This document shows, piece by piece, positions 15,862 to 23,898 of a stretch of 34,781 bases of DNA; position 1 is the first letter of the stretch; every line of letters starts with the position of its first letter. The DNA is from Treponema sp. UBA3813 (lineage in GTDB: Bacteria; Spirochaetota; Spirochaetia; Treponematales; Treponemataceae): NCBI GenBank assembly GCA_002368605.1, contig DFEB01000004.1:1-34781 (forward strand), in the 5' to 3' direction. The notes beneath the pieces are model-generated. The model worked only from the letters and a program-made list of their open reading frames with translations. It did not search any database and was not told the DNA's origin. The position numbers were made by a program, and so were the translations under genes.

Positions 15862-16608
15862 ATGGAAATACAAAAGGAACTTGCAAAAGTTGAATTCAAA
15901 AACCGCGAATATCTCGTAAATCATATTTCTTATGACCGCGAAATGGCTTTTTATCAGGCAATTGGAAGCGGCAACATGGAAGAAATGAAGCGGCTTTTTA
16001 TGCCTCTCAATGTAGAAGGTTTCGGAAAGTTGAGCGATAATCCACTCAGGAATCTTAAATATCATCTTATCATAACGGTGGCCATGATTACCCGTTATGT
16101 GATTGAATCTGGCCTTGAGATGGAAGCGGCCTATAATCTGAGCGACATCTATATCCAAAAAATTGATGTCTGCAACAGTTCCGAGGAAATCCGCAAAATC
16201 CACGAGGAATTGTGCGAGGCTTATGTTCGGCGAATGCAGGATCATAAACAGCGAAAGCTCTATTCAAAGCCTGTCTCGCAGTGTATTGATTTCATCTATA
16301 ACAATTTGCATGAAAAAATCACACTTGAGGATCTGGCAGAGGCTTCAAGCATGAGTTCTTCTTATATCTCAAAAATTTTCCATGCAGAAGTTGGGATTAC
16401 TATCGCCCAGTATATTCAGAAAAAGCGGGTTGAGGCGGCAAAAAACCTGCTGTCAATTACGGATTATTCTGTCAGCGATATCTCAAATTACCTTCAGTTC
16501 AGCACCGAAAGTTATTTTATCAGCGTCTTCCGAAAATTCTGCGGAATTACGCCAAAAAAATATAGGGAAGTTCATTATCGGGCTAATCTTCCCCGCAAAG
16601 AAAATTAA
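15862..16608 (+). CDS. AraC-family transcriptional regulator
   Basis: ATG 15862 gives 248 residues; a TTG 21 bp upstream (15841) is in frame but would leave almost no leader. The C-terminal 100 residues hold the two helix-turn-helix motifs: ITLEDLAEASSMSSSYISKI with FHAEVGITIAQYIQKKRVEA, and then YSVSDISNYLQFSTESYFIS followed by FRKFCGITPKKYRE. The N-terminal 140 residues are helical (NPLRNLKYHLIITVAMITRY, YNLSDIYIQKID), like the sensor part of a common AraC subgroup, and no cupin-type sugar-binding domain is recognisable. It is divergent from the transport operon and 22 bp upstream of GH3 on the same strand, so it is the natural local regulator of the beta-glucan genes. Confidence 0.9.
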   Translation: MEIQKELAKVEFKNREYLVNHISYDREMAFYQAIGSGNMEEMKRLFMPLNVEGFGKLSDNPLRNLKYHLIITVAMITRYVIESGLEMEAAYNLSDIYIQKIDVCNSSEEIRKIHEELCEAYVRRMQDHKQRKLYSKPVSQCIDFIYNNLHEKITLEDLAEASSMSSSYISKIFHAEVGITIAQYIQKKRVEAAKNLLSITDYSVSDISNYLQFSTESYFISVFRKFCGITPKKYREVHYRANLPRKEN

Positions 16609-16630
16609 AATAAGCCTGCAAGGAGTTTTT

Positions 16631-19459
16631 ATGGATTTTCAGAGCATCATTCGCGAATCAGCAGGGCAGGGCATTGTTCTTCTTAAAAACGAAAAAAATA
16701 TGCTTCCTTTGGGGGAGTCGGACTCGATTTCTGTTTTCGGGCGATGTCAGGTTAACTACTATAAAAGCGGAACTGGCTCCGGCGGCTCGGTTCATGTTCC
16801 TTTCAGCGTGAATCTCCTTGACGGTTTTGAAAATCTCAAAAAGGAAGGATTTAAAATCCCAGCTCTCAATCAAGAATTAATCCAAGTCTACAAAAATTGG
16901 ATTAACGAACATCCCTTTGACAGCGGAAACGGCGAATGGGCCAGCGAACCTTGGTGTCAGGTGGAAATGTCCTTGAGCGATGAGCTGGTAAAGGCGGCGG
17001 CGGCAAAATCCAAAAAAGCAATCTTTCTTATCGGAAGAACGGCTGGCGAAGATCAGGATAACAAGGCGGAAGAGGGGAGCTTCTATCTTACCAAAACAGA
17101 AAGGGAAAATTTACGGAAAATCTGCGATTCTTTTGAGGAAGTCTGCGTGATTCTCAATGTGTCTAACATAATCGACACTTCTTGGCTTGAATCAGAAGAA
17201 TTTTCCGGTCACATCAGGGCTTTGCTTTATTCATGGCAGGGAGGAATGCAGGGCGGACAGGCTTGTGCCGACATCCTTTGTGGCAAAAAATCCCCCAGCG
17301 GCAAGTTGAGCGACACAATCGCTTTCAAACTTGAAGATTATCCTTCCACCAAAAATTTCGGAAGCGCGGAAGATGAAGTTTACGAAGAGGATATTTTCGT
17401 GGGCTACCGTTATTTTACGACCTTCGCGAAAGAAAAAGTTCAGTTTCCCTTTGGATTCGGACTTTCTTACACGACTTTTACGCAGGAAGTTCAAAAATAC
17501 GATTTTGATGAAGAAAATCTCTACCTCGAAGTTAAAGTCACTAATTCGGGAAGCAGGACTGGCGCTGAAATCGTGCAGGTTTATGCTGAGTGTCCTCAGG
17601 GAAAGCTGGGAAAGGCGGCCCGTGTTCTCTGTGATTTTGCAAAAACAAAGGAACTTGAGAGCGGAAAGAGCGAAATCGTAAAAATCTCTTTCCCCGTTAA
17701 AAACCTGGCCTCATACGATGATTCTGGTGAGAGCGGAAATGCCTATTCATATATCCTTGAAGAAGGAATTTATTCCCTTTATTTGGGCAGTGATGCCTTG
17801 CACGGCGAAAAAATCCTTTCAAAAAACGGAAAAATTGCTGACGGCAGTGAATTCACGGTGACGAAGACGAGGGTACTTGAAAAACTCAGCCAGTGTTGCG
17901 CTCCCCAAAAAGAATTTTCCCGTTTAAAGGCAGGAAATCAAAAATCTGACGGCGGATTTGAGCTTCTTTCAGAAAAAGTTCCCCTGAGTCAGGAAAATCT
18001 CGGTGAAAAAATAAAGGCCAATCTCCCAAAAGAGCTCGGCCATGCTGAACTTGTTTCAGCATCTAACCCTGCAAAAATCCAATTCCCCGATGTGGTAAAA
18101 AATCCTGCCCTTATCGATGAATTCGTCGCCTCGCTTTCTGACAAAGAACTTATGACTCTTGTGCGGGGTGAGGGCATGATGAGCCGGAAAGTCACGGCGG
18201 GTCTGGCATCGGCTTTTGGAGGAATCAGTCAGAGCCTTCATGACAGGGGAATTCCGGCTGTTGCCTGCTCTGATGGCCCTTCTGGAATCCGCATGGACAA
18301 CGGAAAAGAAGCAAGCCTTGTGCCAATCGGAACACTCCTTGCCTGTACATGGAATCCAGCCCTTGTGGAAGATTTGTACGAGGCTCTTGCAAAAGAGATG
18401 ATTTCAAAAAATATCGATGTTTTGCTGGGGCCGGGCTGTAATATCCACCGAAGTCCGCTGAATGGCCGCAATTTTGAATATTATTCGGAAGACCCTCTTC
18501 TTTCGGGAAAAATGGCGGCGGCAATGTGCAAGGGGCTTGCCCGTTCTGGCGGCATTGGAACTATCAAGCATTTTGCCCTCAATAATCAGGAATCCCACCG
18601 CCGTACCGAAAATTCCGTGGTTTCAGAGCGTGCCCTTAGGGAAATTTATCTTCGTCCATTTGAAATTGCCGTCAAAGAAGGAAATGCCCGCGCCGTGATG
18701 ACTTCATACAATGGCGTCAACGGTCACAAATCGGCGTCAAATTTCGACCTTAACACTTCAATTTTGCGGAAAGAGTGGGGCTTTACTGGTCTCGTGATGA
18801 CGGACTGGTGGGCGGCCATGAACGATTGCGAAAAAGGCGGGGAAGCCAGCGGCAGGAACATGTCCTATATGATTCGGGCCAGAAACGATATTTATATGGT
18901 TGTCGTAAATGACACGGCAGAATCAGGCGGCTTTGGCGACAATCTTCCTGAGGCTTTAAAAAACGGCTCTCTTATGCGCTCTGAATTGCAAGTTTGCGTA
19001 AAAGACATTCTTCTTTTTATCACAGAGACCTATGCCGCTCATGTGCCTCTTCGTCCATTAAAATCAGAAATCACTATTTCGACAGTGCTTGATTCTGTTC
19101 CCGCTGGAGTAAAAATCTATGCTCCCGAAGAATATGCCACGGATTCCGCCCTTTCAGGGGACATGTATTTTGATGTCCCTGAAACGGCAAGCTATGAGGT
19201 TTTCGGCGGATTTATCAAGGACGGCGGCGATACACTTTCCCAGTCGATTTCAAATGTCCTGATTAACGGCGAGTCTGTAGGTTCATTTGAGTGCCGCAGT
19301 ACCAACGGCGTGACCATGTATTCTGTAGCGGTTCAGCTTGTACTCAAAAAAGGAGTTTACAAAATCAATCTGGAACACACAAAGCCCGGAATTCTCGTGC
19401 AATGTCTCTGCCTGCGCCGAGAGCGACTTTCACCGATTTCGTCTGGCGAGTATGAGTAA
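16631..19459 (+). CDS. GH3 beta-glucosidase with swapped domain order
   Basis: The start is ATG 16631, after aaggag. The product has 942 residues and no signal peptide, so it is cytoplasmic. The usual GH3 order is reversed. The (alpha/beta)6 domain comes first (SAGQGIVLLKNEKNMLPLG, with acid/base candidate E140 in GRTAGEDQDN), then FPFGFGLSYTTF and a fibronectin III-like domain (YLEVKVTNSGSRTGAEIVQV). After a linker near 470 comes the TIM-barrel domain (about 495-760: DGPSGIRMDN, GIGTIKHFALNNQES, nucleophile D725 in LVMTDWW), and a C-terminal beta-rich module of about 100 residues. This order is known from Butyrivibrio and Ruminococcus beta-glucosidases. It probably removes terminal glucose from imported beta-glucans. 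The linker carries an in-frame palindromic repeat. Confidence 0.92.
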   Translation: MDFQSIIRESAGQGIVLLKNEKNMLPLGESDSISVFGRCQVNYYKSGTGSGGSVHVPFSVNLLDGFENLKKEGFKIPALNQELIQVYKNWINEHPFDSGNGEWASEPWCQVEMSLSDELVKAAAAKSKKAIFLIGRTAGEDQDNKAEEGSFYLTKTERENLRKICDSFEEVCVILNVSNIIDTSWLESEEFSGHIRALLYSWQGGMQGGQACADILCGKKSPSGKLSDTIAFKLEDYPSTKNFGSAEDEVYEEDIFVGYRYFTTFAKEKVQFPFGFGLSYTTFTQEVQKYDFDEENLYLEVKVTNSGSRTGAEIVQVYAECPQGKLGKAARVLCDFAKTKELESGKSEIVKISFPVKNLASYDDSGESGNAYSYILEEGIYSLYLGSDALHGEKILSKNGKIADGSEFTVTKTRVLEKLSQCCAPQKEFSRLKAGNQKSDGGFELLSEKVPLSQENLGEKIKANLPKELGHAELVSASNPAKIQFPDVVKNPALIDEFVASLSDKELMTLVRGEGMMSRKVTAGLASAFGGISQSLHDRGIPAVACSDGPSGIRMDNGKEASLVPIGTLLACTWNPALVEDLYEALAKEMISKNIDVLLGPGCNIHRSPLNGRNFEYYSEDPLLSGKMAAAMCKGLARSGGIGTIKHFALNNQESHRRTENSVVSERALREIYLRPFEIAVKEGNARAVMTSYNGVNGHKSASNFDLNTSILRKEWGFTGLVMTDWWAAMNDCEKGGEASGRNMSYMIRARNDIYMVVVNDTAESGGFGDNLPEALKNGSLMRSELQVCVKDILLFITETYAAHVPLRPLKSEITISTVLDSVPAGVKIYAPEEYATDSALSGDMYFDVPETASYEVFGGFIKDGGDTLSQSISNVLINGESVGSFECRSTNGVTMYSVAVQLVLKKGVYKINLEHTKPGILVQCLCLRRERLSPISSGEYE
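18041..18064 (+). repeat. In-frame palindromic repeat inside the GH3 gene
   Basis: Arms atgctgaa (18042-18049) and ttcagcat (18055-18062) flank a 5-base centre. It encodes HAELVSAS (residues 471-478) in the linker between the two catalytic domains. The same core recurs at 33313-33336. Confidence 0.8.
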
Positions 19460-19470
19460 GAGGGGAAAGC

Positions 19471-19501
19471 TAGATATATATTTTATTTTATTGATATTTT
19501 T
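19471..19501 (+). promoter_or_regulatory. Candidate tandem regulator site upstream of the GH94 gene
   Basis: TTGATATTTTT (19491-19501) is preceded at exactly 20 bp by the weaker octamer TAGATATA (19471-19478, 6/8). It lies upstream of the -10 at 19539, where an activator would bind. Confidence 0.4.
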
Positions 19502-19538
19502 CCCAAAAAAATGTTAGTTTAGCCTTCCGACTAGAGCC

Positions 19539-19544
19539 TATAAT
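19539..19544 (+). promoter_or_regulatory. -10 element for the GH94 gene
   Basis: A perfect TATAAT lies 31 bp before the ATG. No recognisable -35 hexamer lies 16-18 bp upstream (the region reads tagttta), which points to an activator-dependent promoter. It shows that the GH94 gene has its own promoter apart from araC-GH3. Confidence 0.65.
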
Positions 19545-19575
19545 ATGCCTACTATTGAAAAAGTAGGAGGTATAC

Positions 19576-21987
19576 ATGAAATACGGTTATTTTGACGACG
19601 AGGCTCGTGAATATGTGATTACCCGCCCGGATACGCCGGCTCCCTGGGCAAATTATCTTGGATCGCCTGAGTACGGTGCCATTATTTCTAACAATGCGGG
19701 CGGCTACAGTTTTGCGAAATCAGGAGCAAATGGCCGGCTTTTGCGCTATGTCTTCAACAATTTTGACCAGCCGGGCCGCTATATTTATATCCGCGACAAT
19801 GAAAACCGTGATTTTTGGTCGGCTTCATGGCAGCCGGTGGGAAAAGATTTAAAATCCTACAAAAGCGAGTGCCGTCACGGAACGGCTTACACGAAAATGC
19901 TTGCTGATTATGAGGGAATTCACTCAGAGGCTTTGTATTATGTTCCCCTTGATGCTTCCTATGAAGTCTGGAATCTTAAAGTCAAAAATACTTCTGGGAA
20001 AAAACGCACTCTTACGATTTCGGGCTATGCTGAATTCACCAACAATTCTAATTACGAGCAGGATCAGGTGAATTTGCAGTATTCGCTTTTTATCGGACGG
20101 ACTTATTTTGAGAAAAACCGGATTATGCAGGCCGTTCACGGAAATCTTGCCGATGTGGAAAAGGACAAGCCGGTGGACAATAAAATCGTCACGGAGCGAT
20201 TCTTCGGCTTAGCGGGAAGCGATGTGGCTTCTTATTGCGGTGACAAAGAGGAATTTTTGGGCGCATACCGCTCTTACTCAAATCCTCTGGGAATCGAAAG
20301 GGGCGACTTGGGAAACAAACTTTCTTACAACGAGAATTCCTGCGGCGCTCTTTCTGCGGAAATCTGCCTTGAGGCCGGGGAAGAAAAATCAATCGCCTTT
20401 ATCGTGGGAATGAAATATTCTGACGAGGCTGAGAAAATCATCGCAAAGTACGCTGATGTGAAAAAAACTTGCGAGAAAGAGCTTTCTGAGCTTAAAGCAT
20501 GGTGGCACGGTAAATTCGAGAATTTCCAGGTCAAAACTCCCAGTGCTGAATTCAACACCATGATTAACACATGGAACGCCTACAACTGTTTTATGACCTT
20601 TATCTGGTCTCGCGCGGCCTCCTTCATTTATTGCGGCTTGCGAAACGGATACGGTTACCGGGATACGGTTCAGGACATTCAGGGCGTGATTCATCTTGCG
20701 CCAGAAATGGCTCTTGAAAAAATCCGTTTTATGCTTTCGGCTCAGGTGGATAACGGTGGCGGACTTCCTCTGGTAAAATTCACCCACAAGGCGGGGCAGG
20801 AAGACACTCCCGATGACGCAAGCTATGTCAAGGAGACAGGCCATCCGGCTTACCGGGCAGACGATGCTCTCTGGCTTTTCCCCACGGTCTATAAATATGT
20901 CGCCGAAACAGGAAACCTGGCTTTTATCGATGAGGTGATTCCTTTCGCCAACAAGGATTCTGGCACGGTTTACGAGCATTTGAAGAGGGCGATTCAGTTC
21001 TCTATGGAGCGATTAGGGCCTCACGGTCTTCCGGCGGGTCTTTACGCTGACTGGAATGATTGTCTCCGCCTGGGAAAAAACGGCGAGTCTTCTTTCGTTG
21101 CCTTCCAGTATTACTATGCCATGAGCGTAATCAAGTATTTTGCATCTTACAAAAATGACACTGATTATATCGCTTTCATCGACCGTTCTCAGACTTACTT
21201 CAAAAAACTCATGAATGATTTGTGCTGGAACGAAGACCGCTTTATCCGTGGCTTTACCGAAGCGGGGGAAACTATCGGAAAGAAAGGCGACCCGGAGGCA
21301 AATCTCTGGCTGAATCCTCAGAGCTGGTCTGTCATTTCGGGCATGGCCACAAAAGAGCAGGCAGAAAAGGCTTTGGATTCAGTGAGCAAGCAGCTCAACA
21401 CTCAGTACGGCGCGGTTTTGATGGATCCGCCTTATCATTCCCACGCTTTCGACGGAGCTTTGGCTGTAATTTACAATGCGGGCGTTAAAGAAAACGCGGG
21501 AATTTTCTCCCAGACTCAGGGCTGGATTATCCTTGCCGAGGCTTTGAGCGGTCACGGAAAGCGGGCCTTCCAGTATTTTATGGAAAACGCTCCTTCTGCA
21601 CAAAACGAAATGGCAGAAATCCGAAAGCTGGAGCCTTACTGTTACGGACAGTTCACCGAGGGAAAGGCAAGCCCTCACTTTGGGCGCAGCCATGTTCACT
21701 GGCTTACGGGAACGGCCTCAACCGTCATGGTGGGCTGTGTGGAAGGAATTTTGGGCATGAGACCGGACTTCGGCGGCTTACGGCTGGCACCGTCAATCCC
21801 CGGCGAGTGGAAGTCTTTCGAGGCAGAAAAAACTTTCCGAGGCAAAAAGCTTAAAATCCGGGTGGAAAATCCAAATGGAAAGGAAAGCGGCTGGAGCGAA
21901 TTCTATGTGAACGGCGAAAAACAGGCCGACAACTATGTGAGCGAAAAGCAGCTGACCGCCGTGACCGAAATTAAGCTGGTAATGTAG
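19576..21987 (+). CDS. GH94 disaccharide phosphorylase (cellobiose/laminaribiose/chitobiose phosphorylase type)
   Basis: This 803-residue cytoplasmic enzyme splits a beta-linked disaccharide with phosphate to give alpha-glucose-1-phosphate plus a monosaccharide. The N-terminus MKYGYFDDEAREYVITRPDT is characteristic of GH94. Further family motifs are NGYGYRDTVQDIQGV (donor subsite), YADWNDCLRLG with the general-acid Asp at about residue 492, and HWLTGTAS near the phosphate site. Length fits cellobiose and diacetylchitobiose phosphorylases (about 800-820), not cellodextrin phosphorylase (about 970-1,000). The start has a strong RBS (taggaggt). Exact substrate cannot be assigned; laminaribiose or cellobiose fits the neighbouring glucanases. 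Confidence 0.88.
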   Translation: MKYGYFDDEAREYVITRPDTPAPWANYLGSPEYGAIISNNAGGYSFAKSGANGRLLRYVFNNFDQPGRYIYIRDNENRDFWSASWQPVGKDLKSYKSECRHGTAYTKMLADYEGIHSEALYYVPLDASYEVWNLKVKNTSGKKRTLTISGYAEFTNNSNYEQDQVNLQYSLFIGRTYFEKNRIMQAVHGNLADVEKDKPVDNKIVTERFFGLAGSDVASYCGDKEEFLGAYRSYSNPLGIERGDLGNKLSYNENSCGALSAEICLEAGEEKSIAFIVGMKYSDEAEKIIAKYADVKKTCEKELSELKAWWHGKFENFQVKTPSAEFNTMINTWNAYNCFMTFIWSRAASFIYCGLRNGYGYRDTVQDIQGVIHLAPEMALEKIRFMLSAQVDNGGGLPLVKFTHKAGQEDTPDDASYVKETGHPAYRADDALWLFPTVYKYVAETGNLAFIDEVIPFANKDSGTVYEHLKRAIQFSMERLGPHGLPAGLYADWNDCLRLGKNGESSFVAFQYYYAMSVIKYFASYKNDTDYIAFIDRSQTYFKKLMNDLCWNEDRFIRGFTEAGETIGKKGDPEANLWLNPQSWSVISGMATKEQAEKALDSVSKQLNTQYGAVLMDPPYHSHAFDGALAVIYNAGVKENAGIFSQTQGWIILAEALSGHGKRAFQYFMENAPSAQNEMAEIRKLEPYCYGQFTEGKASPHFGRSHVHWLTGTASTVMVGCVEGILGMRPDFGGLRLAPSIPGEWKSFEAEKTFRGKKLKIRVENPNGKESGWSEFYVNGEKQADNYVSEKQLTAVTEIKLVM

Positions 21988-21993
21988 GAAATC

Positions 21994-23895
21994 TTATGAA
22001 CGCGCCTTGTGATGGGCGCGTTTTTGTTCGTATTGGCGTTCATCGGCTTTTTTGAGCAGGGTGGCTAAGTCGTAGTTTTCTGAAGCGAATGAAACCATGC
22101 CCAAGCTGATTGAAAGGGTGAAGGGAGCATTGCTGCTCTTGTTGTAGCTCTCGCTTTCGGATTCCAGGCGGGCGCAGAGCTGAAGGAAGCCCGATTCGTT
22201 CAGGTTGGGGGCGACAATGGCAAATTCATCGCCTCCCATGCGTCCGATTATGTCTGAATCGCGGAATACTTTTTTGAGGACGGAAACTTCTGCCACAATT
22301 GCGGCGTCTCCCATGTCATGGCCAAGCTCGTCGTTGATTTTTTTGAGATGATCCATATCGCCGTAGATGACGGCTCCGGATTCCTTCTTTTCTCTGGCAT
22401 TTTTGATAATTCGCTCGGCATATTTCATGAATCCGCCCCGGTTGAATACGCCTGTAAGGGAGTCGGTGACGGATGCGGCTTTAAGATTTTGGTTTGCGTC
22501 AGCCAGTTTTTTAGTTTCCTTGTCTTTGAGGGAAAGAAGGCGATTTGAGGCGAGGGCTATTCCCGTTGCGCTGAAAATAAGCTCGTACATTCTCGGCTCA
22601 ATGGCTCCCGGCGTGTAAGCCACATAGCCGTATTGGAATGAAGTGTTAAAGAGGCTTGAAACCACCACGGACTTTCCTTCCTCAAAGGAAAATCCCTCTG
22701 GAATCATCTGTTTGCGGGGATTCGTTACCGCAGATTCAAGATTTTCGTAATAATTGTGACCGGAAAAGGCAATCAAAACCTTTGCTGAGTCGGGAAGCTC
22801 AAAATCATCGTTTTTTCCGTAATAAATGGGGTCGTCGTAAAGGCAAATCACACAGGAGTGGATGCCGTAATCCCGCAGATTTCGAATCAATAGCAGTTTG
22901 AATTCAGTGAGGGAAAGAGAAGCCTGCATTTCCTGCAAGAAAAAGTGAAAGTGGGCGATGACTTCCTTCCGGTGAAGAATAAGCTCTTCTGTGTCGAATT
23001 TATTTTTCATTTCTTCGAGATTCTGGCTCTTGGAGCAGCCGCAGGATTCCCGGTAAAAGACGATTGATGGAACTGAGCAAATTTCTGCCTGCGAAGCCGG
23101 ATTTTTAAACTGTTTTTCCAAAAATTCGCCCGCTTGAAAGGCTTGGAGGGAAATCTGCTGGTCAATGCTTGTGAGTTCCGGATTTGAATAAAGGCAGCGT
23201 TTTTGGTTGTCGAAACCCGTGACCGCAACTTCTTCGGGAACGGAAATGCCAAGTTCCCTAAGGTAGGCAATGCAGCCAAAGGCAAGGTCGTCGCTGCAAG
23301 TGACGATTGCGTCAAAGTAGACATCTTCTTTTTTGGGGCAGAGATGGGAAAGGCTTTCCCGCGAGTCTTCGTATGTGTAATCGGCGTAAATGATTTTTGA
23401 CTCGTCGAGGGCAATTCCTCTTTCCTGCAAAAATTCCTCGTAAGCCTGCCTTCGCAGGATAATGTCCACCGAAGTGGAAAGGGGAAGCATGAGGACTATG
23501 TTTTTTTTGCCGTGGACATCCGCCAGATGACGAAGAAGTTCTTTGAATGCGGCTTTGTTGTCGGAAATCACGCTGAAAACATCGGGGATATGGGCGCCAA
23601 TGCTCACGAGAGGCACATAGGAAAATTCTTTGACCAGCGAGGTCCGCTTCGATTCGGGAGCGTTCTGACAGTAAGTATTCGTGGCCAAAAGAATTCCGTC
23701 GATGTTCTTTTTGGTGAGGAGCTTGCAGGCGGCATAAAACTGATAATCGAAAGAGCCGTGGCTCCAGTTCTTGCCGCGGATTATGAAGACAAAAAGCTGA
23801 TGCCCGTACTTCTGACAGTAACGCTTTGCGCCATCCACCATGAAAGTGAAATAGTCTGAGTCTAAGTCCTGTACCAGCAAGGCAACTTTTTTCAT
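21994..23895 (-). CDS. LacI-type sugar-sensor domain fused to a GGDEF diguanylate cyclase, without DNA-binding domain
   Basis: The protein has 633 residues. Residues 1-280 are a LacI/GalR-type periplasmic-binding-protein fold (KKVALLVQDLDSDYFTFMVD, then DAIVTCSDDLAFGCIAYLRE and EVAVTGFDNQKRCLYSNPEL), but the protein begins directly with the first strand: there is no signal peptide or helix-turn-helix. A middle region (about 300-450) resembles the linker of such sensors, and residues 465-630 are a GGDEF domain with intact active site GGDEF (554-558) and the inhibitory RxxD (RDSD) five residues before it. It should make c-di-GMP in response to a cytoplasmic sugar. It starts 3 bp after the long-form phosphorylase gene, so they are co-expressed. 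Confidence 0.88.
   Translation of the reverse strand: MKKVALLVQDLDSDYFTFMVDGAKRYCQKYGHQLFVFIIRGKNWSHGSFDYQFYAACKLLTKKNIDGILLATNTYCQNAPESKRTSLVKEFSYVPLVSIGAHIPDVFSVISDNKAAFKELLRHLADVHGKKNIVLMLPLSTSVDIILRRQAYEEFLQERGIALDESKIIYADYTYEDSRESLSHLCPKKEDVYFDAIVTCSDDLAFGCIAYLRELGISVPEEVAVTGFDNQKRCLYSNPELTSIDQQISLQAFQAGEFLEKQFKNPASQAEICSVPSIVFYRESCGCSKSQNLEEMKNKFDTEELILHRKEVIAHFHFFLQEMQASLSLTEFKLLLIRNLRDYGIHSCVICLYDDPIYYGKNDDFELPDSAKVLIAFSGHNYYENLESAVTNPRKQMIPEGFSFEEGKSVVVSSLFNTSFQYGYVAYTPGAIEPRMYELIFSATGIALASNRLLSLKDKETKKLADANQNLKAASVTDSLTGVFNRGGFMKYAERIIKNAREKKESGAVIYGDMDHLKKINDELGHDMGDAAIVAEVSVLKKVFRDSDIIGRMGGDEFAIVAPNLNESGFLQLCARLESESESYNKSSNAPFTLSISLGMVSFASENYDLATLLKKADERQYEQKRAHHKARS
22000..22025 (+). 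terminator. Terminator for GH94 lying inside the 3' end of the convergent gene
   Basis: A 7-bp G/C stem, acgcgcc (22000-22006) against ggcgcgt (22015-22021), is followed by T-rich sequence (tttttgtt). It begins 12 bp past the GH94 stop and overlaps the last codons of the GGDEF gene, whose stop is at 21994-21996. Confidence 0.8.
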
Positions 23896-23898
23896 TTT

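Noticed and set aside
21994-23895. A LacI-family transcriptional repressor
   Set aside because: The protein starts with the first strand of the sugar-binding fold; there is no room for the roughly 60-residue DNA-binding domain, and the C-terminus is a GGDEF domain.
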